The notes below the pieces were generated by a model, which saw nothing but the letters and a program-made list of their open reading frames with translations, made no database searches and was not told the DNA's origin. A stretch of DNA of 64,000 nt from Rhizobium sp. BK196 (GTDB lineage: Bacteria > Pseudomonadota > Alphaproteobacteria > Rhizobiales > Rhizobiaceae). Of this stretch, positions 18,565-27,600 are shown in pieces (the stretch's first letter is position 1; every line of letters starts with the position of its first letter). The translations under genes and the position numbers were made by a program. Where the stretch lies: contig NZ_JACHZB010000005.1 of assembly GCF_014193255.1 (NCBI RefSeq), forward strand, positions 310,001 to 374,000, given 5' to 3'.

Positions 18565-20670
18565 ATGCGCCCCGCCATTCTCGATCCGCTATTTTCCCCC
18601 GTTTCGGGCCTTCCGGGCGTCGGCCCAAAGATCTCGGAGCTCTTCGTCAAGCTGCTCGGACGTGAGACGCCCGAAGATTGCCGCGTCATCGATCTCCTGT
18701 TCCATGCGCCCTCCTCGCTGATCGACCGGCGCAACCAGCCGGGGATCGCCCGTGCGCCGCAAGGCGCCATCGTGACGATTACAGCGCGCGTGGACCGGCA
18801 TCAGGCACCGCCGCGCGGCAATCGCAACGTTCCCTACCGGGTCTTCCTGCATGACGAGACCGGCGAGCTGACCCTCGTCTTCTTCCGCGGACAGGCAGCA
18901 TGGCTGGAAAAACAGTTGCCGATCGATGAGGAAGTGACCGTCAGCGGCAAGGTCGACTGGTTCAATGGCCGCGCCTCGATGGTCCATCCGGATTATATCG
19001 TCAAGGCAAGCGAGGGCGAGAACCTGCCGCTGGTCGAGCCGATCTATCCGCTGACGACAGGGCTTTCGCCGAAGACGCTGCGCAAGATCATCGAGGCTGC
19101 GCTGCCGCGGATGCCGGAGCTGCCGGAATGGATCGACCTTTCGCTGGCGCAGAAGCAGGGCCTGCCGTCGATCCGCGACAGCTTCCACATGCTGCACGAG
19201 CCGCGGCATACGTCTGACATAGATCCGCAGACCGCGGCCCGCCGCAGGCTCGCCTATGACGAATTTCTGGCAGGTCAGCTGTCGCTTTCGCTGGTGCGCC
19301 AGCGGCTGCGCAAGGTGGCCGGGCAACCCGTACATTCCACTGGAGAAGTCAGCGGCAAGATATTGCGAAGCCTTCCTTTTTCACCGACTCGCAGCCAGAC
19401 GGAGGCTGTTGCCGACGTCCTGAAGGATATGGCTGGCGATGAGCGCATGCTGCGGCTGCTGCAGGGCGATGTCGGCTCGGGCAAGACGCTCGTCGCGCTG
19501 CTGTCGATGGCCGCCGTCATCGAGAGTGGCGGACAGGCGGTGCTGATGGCGCCGACGGAAATTCTTGCCCGCCAGCATCATGCAACGATCTCAAAATTCG
19601 CTGATGCCGCGGGCCTTGGCGTCGAGGTGCTGACGGGCCGCACCAAAGGCCGCGAGCGGGAAGATATTCTCGAACGTATCGCGTCGGGCGACGCGCAAAT
19701 CATCATCGGTACCCACGCTCTCTTCCAGGATAGTGTCAACTATAAGAACCTGATGCTGGCCGTTGTCGACGAGCAGCATCGTTTCGGCGTACACCAGCGC
19801 CTGCGGCTGACAGCAAAGGGCATCTCACCGCATATGCTGGTCATGACGGCAACGCCGATCCCGCGCACGCTGGTGCTGGCAGCCTTCGGCGATATGGATG
19901 TCTCGAAGCTGACCGAAAAACCCGCCGGACGAAAGCCGATCACCACCATCACCATTCCGACCGAGCGGACCGGGGAGATCGTCGGCCGGCTGAAAAGTGC
20001 GCTCTCGGAAGGCAAGAAGGCCTACTGGATCTGCCCGCTGGTCGAAGAATCCGAAGAAGTCGATCTGATGTCGGTGGAAGAGCGACATGCGACGCTCGTC
20101 TCGGCGCTCGGCCCCGGCATCGGTCTTATTCACGGACGGATGAGCGGGCCGGAAAAGGATGCGGTGATGCTCGCCTTCAAGAACGGCGAATTGCGGCTGC
20201 TGGTAGCGACGACCGTCGTGGAAGTCGGAGTCGACGTGCCTGACGCGACGATCATGGTGATCGAACATGCCGAGCGTTTCGGGTTGGCGCAACTACACCA
20301 GCTTCGCGGGCGTGTCGGACGGGGCGACGAGGCCTCGACCTGTATTCTACTCTACAAGGGACCGCTCGGTGAGACGGGTCATGCCCGGCTGTCAATCATG
20401 CGCGAGACGGAAGACGGTTTCCGGATCGCGGAAGAGGATCTGAAGTTGCGCGGCGAGGGCGAACTTCTGGGCACGCGGCAATCGGGCACGCCGGGTTTCC
20501 GTATCGCAAGCCTCGAGGCGCATGCCGATCTCTTGGAAATCGCTCGCAGGGACGCGGCCTATCTGATCGAGCGCGATCCGGAACTGACGAGCGAGCGCGG
20601 CGAGGCAGTGCGCACCCTGCTCTATCTCTTCCGTCGAGACGAAGCGATCCGGTTCCTCAGAGCCGGTTAA
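18565..20670 (+). CDS. recG: ATP-dependent DNA helicase RecG
   Basis: A 701-residue branch-migrating helicase that remodels stalled replication forks. The N-terminal wedge/OB domain is at about residues 60-150 (GAIVTITARVDRH, ETGELTLVFFRGQAAW). The helicase motifs follow: GDVGSGKTLVALL (Walker A), VVDEQHRFGVHQR, TATPIPRTL and QLRGRVGRGDEAS. The ATG at 18565 starts the family-typical MRPAILDPLFSPVSGLPGVGPK; longer in-frame openings to 18484 lack homology. It diverges from sdhE-mfd over 95 bases, and its TAA stop shares bases with the stop of the gene on the other strand. Confidence 0.96.
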   Translation: MRPAILDPLFSPVSGLPGVGPKISELFVKLLGRETPEDCRVIDLLFHAPSSLIDRRNQPGIARAPQGAIVTITARVDRHQAPPRGNRNVPYRVFLHDETGELTLVFFRGQAAWLEKQLPIDEEVTVSGKVDWFNGRASMVHPDYIVKASEGENLPLVEPIYPLTTGLSPKTLRKIIEAALPRMPELPEWIDLSLAQKQGLPSIRDSFHMLHEPRHTSDIDPQTAARRRLAYDEFLAGQLSLSLVRQRLRKVAGQPVHSTGEVSGKILRSLPFSPTRSQTEAVADVLKDMAGDERMLRLLQGDVGSGKTLVALLSMAAVIESGGQAVLMAPTEILARQHHATISKFADAAGLGVEVLTGRTKGREREDILERIASGDAQIIIGTHALFQDSVNYKNLMLAVVDEQHRFGVHQRLRLTAKGISPHMLVMTATPIPRTLVLAAFGDMDVSKLTEKPAGRKPITTITIPTERTGEIVGRLKSALSEGKKAYWICPLVEESEEVDLMSVEERHATLVSALGPGIGLIHGRMSGPEKDAVMLAFKNGELRLLVATTVVEVGVDVPDATIMVIEHAERFGLAQLHQLRGRVGRGDEASTCILLYKGPLGETGHARLSIMRETEDGFRIAEEDLKLRGEGELLGTRQSGTPGFRIASLEAHADLLEIARRDAAYLIERDPELTSERGEAVRTLLYLFRRDEAIRFLRAG

Positions 20671-21353
20671 TCGACTTTGGATATGGCCTTCGGTTTGGGG
20701 CGCACAACCGGCAAATGTTCCGGGGCGACGAGGCCGCCTGAGATCAGGAATTTGGCGGCATCTTCCGGGTTCATGTCGAGCATGACGATCTTCTCGCGCG
20801 GAACGAAGATGAGAAAGCCCGCCGTCGGCACCGGCGTCGGCGGCAGGAAAACGGCAACCATATCCTGCCCCATCGCATTGAACTTCGAGCCAATCTCACC
20901 CTTGGCATCGGTGGCGATGAAAACGAGCGCCCAAAGGCCTGGGCCGGGATATTCGATCAGGCCGACCTTTTTGAAGGAATTCGACTGTTCCTTCAGCACC
21001 GTTTCGAAGATCTGCTTCACGCTTCTATAAATGGTGCGCACCAGCGGCATGCGCTGAACGATAGATTCGCCGAAGCGGACGATGCTTTGACCGATGAGGT
21101 TCTTGCCGAGGAAGCCAACGATTGTGATGATAATCACCGCGGTCAACAGACCGAAGCCGGGAATGGCGAAATTTATGTAGCTTTCCGGATTCCAGCGCGC
21201 CGGGATATAGGGCCGCACCCAGCTGTCCGACCAGTGGATGAACGTCCAGGTCAGCCAGATGGTGATCGCGATCGGCGCGCAGATGATAAGGCCGGCGAGA
21301 AAATTATTCCTCAGCCGCATTGCGACCGGCACACGGGGAGCCTTCTCGGTCAT
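20667..21353 (-). CDS. DUF502 family inner-membrane protein
   Basis: A 228-residue protein with two transmembrane segments (about residues 15-37 and 62-85) and a soluble C-terminal half containing LVRTIYRSVKQIFETV and FVPREKIVMLDMNPEDAAKFLISGG, which define the DUF502 family. No biochemical role is established. Its stop codon TAA and the recG stop TAA come from the same TTAA at 20667-20670 read on opposite strands. It could be co-transcribed with glmS, which starts the leftward run upstream. Confidence 0.88.
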   Translation of the reverse strand: MTEKAPRVPVAMRLRNNFLAGLIICAPIAITIWLTWTFIHWSDSWVRPYIPARWNPESYINFAIPGFGLLTAVIIITIVGFLGKNLIGQSIVRFGESIVQRMPLVRTIYRSVKQIFETVLKEQSNSFKKVGLIEYPGPGLWALVFIATDAKGEIGSKFNAMGQDMVAVFLPPTPVPTAGFLIFVPREKIVMLDMNPEDAAKFLISGGLVAPEHLPVVRPKPKAISKVD

Positions 21354-21477
21354 CTTTTCTGATGAACTCCGTTTCAGTCTTTAGACAGGCCGGTTCACCC
21401 AGCCCTCCCCCTGTGTCCGCAGGCACAAAACTGCCAGAATTCGGCTTATCATACAATATATTTCAGCCCGTCGGGAC

Positions 21478-23304
21478 TTACTCCACAGTTACCGATTTTG
21501 CGAGATTGCGCGGCTGGTCGACGTCCGTGCCCATGAAGACCGCCGTATGGTAGGCGAGCAGTTGGATCGGTAGCGAGAAGATCATCGGCGAGATGATTTC
21601 ATCGACATTCGGAAGCGTGATCGTCGCCATCGTCGGCAGTTTCGAAGCAGCCGCACCGTTCTCATCGGTGATGAAGATGATCCGGCCGCCGCGGGCTGCG
21701 ACTTCCTGCATATTAGAGACGGTCTTTTCGAAGAAACGGTCATAGGGTGCGATGACGATAACGGGCATGTTTTCGTCGATCAACGCGATCGGCCCATGCT
21801 TCAGCTCGCCGGCGGCATAACCTTCCGCATGGATGTAGGAGATTTCCTTGAGCTTCAGTGCACCTTCCATGGCGAGCGGGAAGCTGGTGCCGCGGCCGAG
21901 ATAGAGCACGTCCTTGCACTTGGAGAGTTCGCGGGACAAGCCTTCCATCTGCGGCTGGATGAGATTGAGCACGCGGCTCATGATGCGTGGCATTTCCGCC
22001 AGATGGCGCACCAACTCCTTCTCGTCGTCGGCGCTGATCGTACCGCGAGCACGACCGGCACCGATCGCCAGCGAAGCAAGAACGGCAAGCTGGCAGGTAA
22101 AAGCCTTGGTGGAGGCGACGCCGATTTCCGGGCCGGCCATGATCGGGAAAACGGCATCGGATTCGCGGGCAATGGTCGATTCCCGCACGTTGACGACCGC
22201 GCCGATCTTCAGGCCATTTTCCTTACAATAGCGCAGCGAGGCCAGCGTATCGGCGGTTTCTCCCGACTGAGAGATGAAGAGAGCTGCCTGTGAGGGCTGC
22301 AGCGGCATTTCGCGGTAACGGAATTCCGAGGCGACATCGATTTCGACCGGCAGGCGCGCATAGCGCTCGAACCAGTACTTGCCGATCAAGCCGGCGAGAT
22401 AAGCGGTGCCGCAAGCCGAGATCGCAAGGCCGGTCGCCGCCTTGAAATCGATGGCGGATGCATTCGGGCTGATCGTGTTGGCCGCGAAATCCACGTAATG
22501 GCTGAGCGCGTGGGAGATGACTTCCGGTTGCTCGTAGATTTCCTTTTCCATGAAGTGACGGTGATTGCCCTTGTCGACCACATAGGCCGTCGCCTGGGAA
22601 ATCTGCCGCGGACGCTTAACCACCTTGCCGGAAAAATCGAGCACGGTCGCGCCTTCGCGGGTGATTATGGCCCAATCGCCGTCGACGAGATAGGTGATCT
22701 CGTTCGTGAAGGGCGACAGCGCGATGGCATCCGATCCCAGGAACATCTCGCCCCTGCCATAACCAATGGCAAGCGGCGGGCCGGAGCGGGCGGCCATGAT
22801 CGTGTCGGGGTCGCTCTTCAGCATGACGGCGAGCGCATAGGCGCCGGTGACGCGGTTCAGCATCTTCAGCATCGCCTCGCGCGGCGACAGGCCTTCGCGC
22901 AGATATTTCGCCATGAGGTGGGCGACAACTTCCGTATCGGTCTGGCTTTGAAAGGCAGCGCCTTCGTGGCTCAGTTCATCGCGCAGCTCAGAAAAGTTCT
23001 CGATGATGCCATTGTGGACGACGGCCACGCCTTCGACGAAATGCGGATGGGCGTTGGTCTCGTTCGGCACGCCGTGGGTTGCCCAGCGCGTGTGGGCAAT
23101 GCCGGTCGTTCCCGGCAGCGGCTCGCTGTCGAGGCGCTTCTCCAGATTGAATAGCTTGCCCTCGGCGCGGCGGCGATCCATGACGCCCTCATGGATCGTG
23201 GCGACGCCGGCGGAATCGTAACCGCGATACTCCAGCCGCTTCAGCGCATCGACAAGACGGCCCGCAACCGGCGCATTTCCGACGATCCCCACAATTCCGC
23301 ACAT
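21478..23304 (-). CDS. glmS: Glucosamine-6-phosphate synthase (isomerizing)
   Basis: A 608-residue enzyme making glucosamine-6-phosphate from fructose-6-phosphate and glutamine, the first committed step to UDP-GlcNAc. Cys2 is the glutaminase nucleophile (MCGIVGIVG), followed by RLEYRGYDSAG and HTRWATHG. Two SIS isomerase domains follow, with the phosphosugar motif SQSGETADTLA, and the protein ends LAKSVTVE as the family does. It lies 108 bases after glmU on the same strand, so GlmU and GlmS, which bracket the same pathway, are probably co-expressed. No glmS ribozyme is present, as expected outside Firmicutes. Confidence 0.97.
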   Translation of the reverse strand: MCGIVGIVGNAPVAGRLVDALKRLEYRGYDSAGVATIHEGVMDRRRAEGKLFNLEKRLDSEPLPGTTGIAHTRWATHGVPNETNAHPHFVEGVAVVHNGIIENFSELRDELSHEGAAFQSQTDTEVVAHLMAKYLREGLSPREAMLKMLNRVTGAYALAVMLKSDPDTIMAARSGPPLAIGYGRGEMFLGSDAIALSPFTNEITYLVDGDWAIITREGATVLDFSGKVVKRPRQISQATAYVVDKGNHRHFMEKEIYEQPEVISHALSHYVDFAANTISPNASAIDFKAATGLAISACGTAYLAGLIGKYWFERYARLPVEIDVASEFRYREMPLQPSQAALFISQSGETADTLASLRYCKENGLKIGAVVNVRESTIARESDAVFPIMAGPEIGVASTKAFTCQLAVLASLAIGAGRARGTISADDEKELVRHLAEMPRIMSRVLNLIQPQMEGLSRELSKCKDVLYLGRGTSFPLAMEGALKLKEISYIHAEGYAAGELKHGPIALIDENMPVIVIAPYDRFFEKTVSNMQEVAARGGRIIFITDENGAAASKLPTMATITLPNVDEIISPMIFSLPIQLLAYHTAVFMGTDVDQPRNLAKSVTVE

Positions 23305-23412
23305 GCAAACATCCCCTAAGGCATCAATATCGACGCCAGTCCTAGCGATTCCCGCTTATTTCTCAATTGGTACGGCGGTCACTTTCGATTTCCGCGCGTT
23401 ACGGAAGAAGGC

Positions 23413-24774
23413 TCAGCCCCTGGCTTTCTTCGCCGCCTTGACGGCGAGCGCCCGCTCATGCAGCAGCTTTGCCCGCTCAGGCTTTATCTCCTGTCTGGCA
23501 CGGCCAAAGGCAAGCGCTTCTGCGGGCACATCGGCCGTGATGACGCTGCCCGAAGCGATATAGGCGCTGTCGCCGATCGTCAGGGGTGCAACCAGCGAGG
23601 AGTTCGAACCGATGAAGGCATCCTTGCCTATGACCGTCTCGAACTTGTTCACCCCGTCATAATTGCAGGTGATAGTGCCCGCGCCGATATTGGTGCCCGA
23701 GCCGATGACGGCATCGCCGATATAGGTCAGATGGTTGACCTTGGCGCCTTCGCCGATTTTCCCGTTCTTGACCTCACAGAAATTGCCGACCTTGGAGCCG
23801 AGGGCGAGATCCGCACCCGGCCGCAGGCGCGCAAAAGGACCGACGGTCGCGCCTTCGCTCACATGTGCTCCTTCGATATGCGAGAAGGCATGGATGACAG
23901 CGCCGCTATCGATGACGGCTCCGGGGCCGAAGACGACGTTCGGCTCGATCAGCGCATCCTGGCCGATGACGGTGTCATAGGAGAGGAAGACCGTTTCCGG
24001 GGCGATCATCGTCACGCCGGAAAGCATCAGCTCCTGGCGGCGGCGTTCCTGCCAGAGGCGCTCGATGACGGCAAGTTCGGCACGGTTGTTGCAGCCGGTC
24101 ATCTCGACCTCAGGCGCATCGACGGCAGTCACGCGGCCGCCGAGTGAGCGGGCGATCTCAACGAGATCGGTCAGATAATATTCGCCCTTGGCATTGCCGT
24201 TACCGATACGTGACAGTAGGTCGAGCGCCTTGCGTCCGTTGATGGCCATCAGGCCGCTGTTGCACCAAGTGACGGTGCGCTCGGCATCCGTCGCATCCTT
24301 CTCCTCGCGGATGGCCATCAGCTCACCATCCTTGACGAGCAGGCGGCCATAGCCGGTCGGGCGGTCAGTGTGGAAACCGATGACGACGATGTCGCTGCCC
24401 TCGGCCAGCGCCTTACGGGCTTCAAGCAACGGGCCGGCCGTCTGCAGCGGCACATCGCCATAAGTGACGAGGATATCGTCATAGCCCTCGGCAATCGCCT
24501 CACGGGCGGCGAGAACGGCGTGGCCGGTGCCGAGGCGCTGTTCCTGCAGATAAGATCTGATCTTCACGCCGCCGATATCGCCAGCCTTCGCCACTTTCTC
24601 GGCATCGCGACCGACGACAAGGGCGACGGAGGAAATGCCGGTTGCGGCCACTGCACCGACGACATGAGCGATCATCGGCTGGCCGGCGACCTCATGCAGC
24701 ACCTTCGACTTTGCGGACTTCATTCGCGTGCTGTCGCCGGCGGCGAGAATGACGGCAAGGCAGGTGCGTTCCAT
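23413..24774 (-). CDS. glmU: Bifunctional UDP-GlcNAc pyrophosphorylase / GlcN-1-P acetyltransferase
   Basis: A 453-residue enzyme for the last two steps to UDP-GlcNAc, feeding peptidoglycan, lipopolysaccharide and possibly Nod factor. The uridylyltransferase domain (residues about 1-230) has the nucleotide loop [11 protein letters not shown] and the following [11 protein letters not shown]. The C-terminal half is a left-handed beta-helix of hexapeptide repeats ending with [15 protein letters not shown]. The loop has Ser where many homologues have Gly. It precedes glmS and follows the sugar-transporter regulator by 63 bases. Confidence 0.96.
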   Translation of the reverse strand: MERTCLAVILAAGDSTRMKSAKSKVLHEVAGQPMIAHVVGAVAATGISSVALVVGRDAEKVAKAGDIGGVKIRSYLQEQRLGTGHAVLAAREAIAEGYDDILVTYGDVPLQTAGPLLEARKALAEGSDIVVIGFHTDRPTGYGRLLVKDGELMAIREEKDATDAERTVTWCNSGLMAINGRKALDLLSRIGNGNAKGEYYLTDLVEIARSLGGRVTAVDAPEVEMTGCNNRAELAVIERLWQERRRQELMLSGVTMIAPETVFLSYDTVIGQDALIEPNVVFGPGAVIDSGAVIHAFSHIEGAHVSEGATVGPFARLRPGADLALGSKVGNFCEVKNGKIGEGAKVNHLTYIGDAVIGSGTNIGAGTITCNYDGVNKFETVIGKDAFIGSNSSLVAPLTIGDSAYIASGSVITADVPAEALAFGRARQEIKPERAKLLHERALAVKAAKKARG

Positions 24775-24837
24775 GGCAGACTCCGAGAATCCATTGCAGA
24801 TCGGCTGTTCTGCCGCTCATAGCAGCAAGGTGAGGCT

Positions 24838-25632
24838 TCAAAAAGTCGAAATCGGCAAGGAAATGGTGGTTTCGGCGAGCGCGGAGAAGGCTTCGTGAAC
24901 GTGTTCTCTGCCGTCGACGATGACATCTTCCATTGCCTTGCGCGCCGCTGCGCTATTGCCCGCGGCGATGGCATCGACGATGCGCATGTGCGTTTCGGCT
25001 ATGTTGGCAAAACCGTTCTGCGAGGGGGGCGTACTCATGCGAAACATGCCGACGAGTGCCGCTTCGATGAGCCCGCCGAGCGTGCGCATGAAGGGGTTGT
25101 GAGATGCCTCCGAAACGGCGAGATGGAACCGCAGATCGGCAAGTGCCAGGCTGTCGGCGGTATGGTCGCTGGCGGCCATGTCGAGCGCCAGGCCACGCAA
25201 CAATTCGATCTCCTCCGGGCTCGCGCGTTCCGCCACGAGGCCTGCGGCAAAAGGTTCGAAAGCTAGCCGGATATCGTAAAGCTGCAGGAGAAACTCTTCA
25301 CTGACACCGTTGGCGAAATGCCAGGAGATGATCTCGGTGTCGAACATGTTCCAGAAATTCTTTTCCGTCACACGCGTGCCGACACGCGCCTTTGCAACGA
25401 CCATGCCTTTGGCGGCGAGCGTCTTCATCGTTTCACGCAGTACCGTGCGCGATACTTTGAAGCGCTGCGCCAATTCTCCGTCTCCGGGCAGGATCGTACC
25501 GACGGGATAGGTGCCGGCAACGATTGCCCGGCCGAGCTCATCGACGACATGCGCGTGACTTGTTTGGGTTCTTCGCCCTGCCTTACCGGTTTCAAGCGTT
25601 TTGTTGCGCAATCCGTCGCTCCTCCTACCCAT
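24838..25632 (-). CDS. GntR-family (FadR/FCD subfamily) transcriptional regulator of the sugar transporter
   Basis: A 264-residue regulator with an N-terminal winged helix (LGRAIVAGTYPVGTILPGD, then FKVSRTVLRETMKTL as the recognition region) and a C-terminal all-helical FCD effector domain (DLRFHLAVSEASHNPFMRTLG). Its first bases overlap the end of yjfF by eight, so it is the last gene of the transporter operon and most likely controls that operon in response to the sugar. A candidate operator is the dyad at 30248-30261 before ytfQ. Confidence 0.9.
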   Translation of the reverse strand: MGRRSDGLRNKTLETGKAGRRTQTSHAHVVDELGRAIVAGTYPVGTILPGDGELAQRFKVSRTVLRETMKTLAAKGMVVAKARVGTRVTEKNFWNMFDTEIISWHFANGVSEEFLLQLYDIRLAFEPFAAGLVAERASPEEIELLRGLALDMAASDHTADSLALADLRFHLAVSEASHNPFMRTLGGLIEAALVGMFRMSTPPSQNGFANIAETHMRIVDAIAAGNSAAARKAMEDVIVDGREHVHEAFSALAETTISLPISTF

Positions 25633-26593
25633 ATCTCCTGTTCAGACTGGAAAGGAAAAGGATGGCTTTCTGCATTACCATGAATGCAAAAAGCAGCAGG
25701 CCAATCAGGATTTTCGTCCACCAGCTCGACAGCGTACCGTCGAAGGTAATGTAAGTCTGAATGAGCCCCTGGATCAGCAGACCGATGAAGGTCCCTGCCA
25801 CGAATCCCGCTCCTCCTGTCAGCAGTGTCCCTCCGATGACGACTGCCGCGATGGCGTCCAGTTCGACGCCCACCGCTGCTAGAGAATATCCGGCAGATGT
25901 GTACAGGGAAAAAACGATTCCGGATAGGCCAGCCAGGAAACCCGACAGCGCGTAGATCTGGATCGTCGTGCGCGCCACGGGAACGCCCATCAATTGTGCC
26001 GTCTGCACGCCGCCGCCCAGCGCATAGACATTGGTTCCAAATCGGGTGCGATGGGCGATGAAGATGCCGGCGGCGAAAACGATCAGCATGATGGCGCCGA
26101 TCAGCGTCAGGCGCCCGCCGCCCGGCAGACGATAGTAGAGGCTGGTCAGCGTCGAATAATATTCATGATTGATCGGAATGCTGTCGATCGACAGAACGTA
26201 GGCCATGCCGCGAGCAAGGAACATCCCGGCAAGTGTCACGATGAAGGGCGGCATCTGCAGGAAATGGATGATCACGCCCATGACCGCGCCGAAGGCCGTA
26301 GTGATGATGAGCACGATCGCGAAAGCAGCCAGCGGGTGAATGCTGGTGTTCTGCAGGATAACGGCCAGAAAAACACCGGTGAAGGCGATGATGGACCCGA
26401 TCGACAGATCGATGCCGCCGGAGATAATGACGAAGGTCATACCGACGGCAGCAATGCCGAGGAACGCGTTGTCGGTTAGCAGGTTGCCGATGACACGGGT
26501 CGACAAGATGTTCGGATATTGCAGCGTGCAGACCGCATAAGCGAGCACGAAGATGACAACCGTCGCAAGGAGCGGCAAGTATTTGGAATTCAT
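25625..26593 (-). CDS. yjfF: Sugar ABC transporter permease, YjfF-like
   Basis: A 322-residue inner-membrane permease of the ribose/galactofuranose class with eight to ten hydrophobic segments. The family motifs SGGIDLSIGSIIAFTG and ELDAIAAVVIGGTLLTGGAGFVAGTFIGLLIQG are clear. It overlaps ytfT by four bases upstream and the regulator gene by eight downstream. With YtfT it should form a heterodimeric channel, as in the E. coli YtfQ-YtfR-YtfT-YjfF system. The name is given by operon position and sequence type. Confidence 0.88.
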   Translation of the reverse strand: MNSKYLPLLATVVIFVLAYAVCTLQYPNILSTRVIGNLLTDNAFLGIAAVGMTFVIISGGIDLSIGSIIAFTGVFLAVILQNTSIHPLAAFAIVLIITTAFGAVMGVIIHFLQMPPFIVTLAGMFLARGMAYVLSIDSIPINHEYYSTLTSLYYRLPGGGRLTLIGAIMLIVFAAGIFIAHRTRFGTNVYALGGGVQTAQLMGVPVARTTIQIYALSGFLAGLSGIVFSLYTSAGYSLAAVGVELDAIAAVVIGGTLLTGGAGFVAGTFIGLLIQGLIQTYITFDGTLSSWWTKILIGLLLFAFMVMQKAILFLSSLNRRYG

Positions 26594-27600
26594 TTGCGCC
26601 CCCCTGCGTTCGTCTGGCGTGTCAGGAAGCTGGTCAGCGATTGCATGGCTGGCGACTGGATCACCAGAATGACGAGGATAATGACGGCTTTGATGATGAG
26701 GTTGAACTCCGGCGGAAAGCCGGACAGCAGGATGCCTGTATTGACCGCCTGGATGATCATCGCACCGATCAGTGACCCGATAATACTGAATCGGCCGCCG
26801 AGCAGCGAATTGCCGCCGACGACCACGGCCAGGATGGCGTCAAGCTCCAGCCATAGCCCGGCATTGTTGGCATCTGCCCCCTTGATGTCGGCGGCGACGA
26901 TGATGCCGGCGATGGAAGCGCAGAGGCCGCTCAGCATATAGACCGCCATCAGCAGCACCGGCGTCTGTACGCCAGACAGTGTGCTGGCCCGCCTGTTGAT
27001 GCCAACAGCCTCAATCAGCATGCCGAGCGCTGTGCGGCGGACCAGCAGGATGACCAGCAAGCCGACGATCAGCCAGATGACGACTGGCATGGGCAGGAAG
27101 GCGAAGGAGCCGCTGCCGAGAAAGATCAGCCCGTCATTGTTGAAGGTCATAATGACCCCTTCGGTGATGAGCTGCGCGATCCCGCGACCGGCGACCATCA
27201 GAACGAGGGTCGCGATGATCGGCTGGATATTGAGGACGGCCACGAGGAAGCCGTTCCAGAAGCCACAGAGCAAACCGATGACAACGGTGAGCGCCAGCGT
27301 ATAGGCAAGCGAATTGCCTTCGACGATCGACGAGGCTGCGACGGCGCCGCAAATTGCAATGACCGCACCGACCGAAAGGTCGATGCCCTTGGTGGCGATC
27401 ACGAGCGTCATGCCGATGGCGAGCAACGCCACGGGCGCGCCACGATTGAGCACGTCGATAAGGCTCCCATAGAGCCGGCCATTTTGAACAATCATATCAA
27501 GAAATTGCGGGAAGAAGCTGAAATTCAAAAGAAGAACAACCAAAAGCGCAATCAATTGTGGCGCAAGACGAAAGCCTAGCGCCTTCAGCGAGGCAGTCAT
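26590..27600 (-). CDS. ytfT: Sugar ABC transporter permease, YtfT-like
   Basis: A 336-residue permease paralogous to the following YjfF. Motifs are TLVIATKGIDLSVGAVIAICG, LELDAILAVVVGGNSLLGGRFSIIGSLIGAMIIQ and a hydrophobic C-terminal helix. It overlaps ytfR by four bases upstream and yjfF by four downstream, so the three are translationally coupled. Confidence 0.88.
   Translation of the reverse strand: MTASLKALGFRLAPQLIALLVVLLLNFSFFPQFLDMIVQNGRLYGSLIDVLNRGAPVALLAIGMTLVIATKGIDLSVGAVIAICGAVAASSIVEGNSLAYTLALTVVIGLLCGFWNGFLVAVLNIQPIIATLVLMVAGRGIAQLITEGVIMTFNNDGLIFLGSGSFAFLPMPVVIWLIVGLLVILLVRRTALGMLIEAVGINRRASTLSGVQTPVLLMAVYMLSGLCASIAGIIVAADIKGADANNAGLWLELDAILAVVVGGNSLLGGRFSIIGSLIGAMIIQAVNTGILLSGFPPEFNLIIKAVIILVILVIQSPAMQSLTSFLTRQTNAGGRK

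Noticed and set aside
23305..23412. glmS ribozyme or riboswitch upstream of glmS
   Set aside because: The gap is only 108 bases and shows no ribozyme core; the element is not expected in this group.
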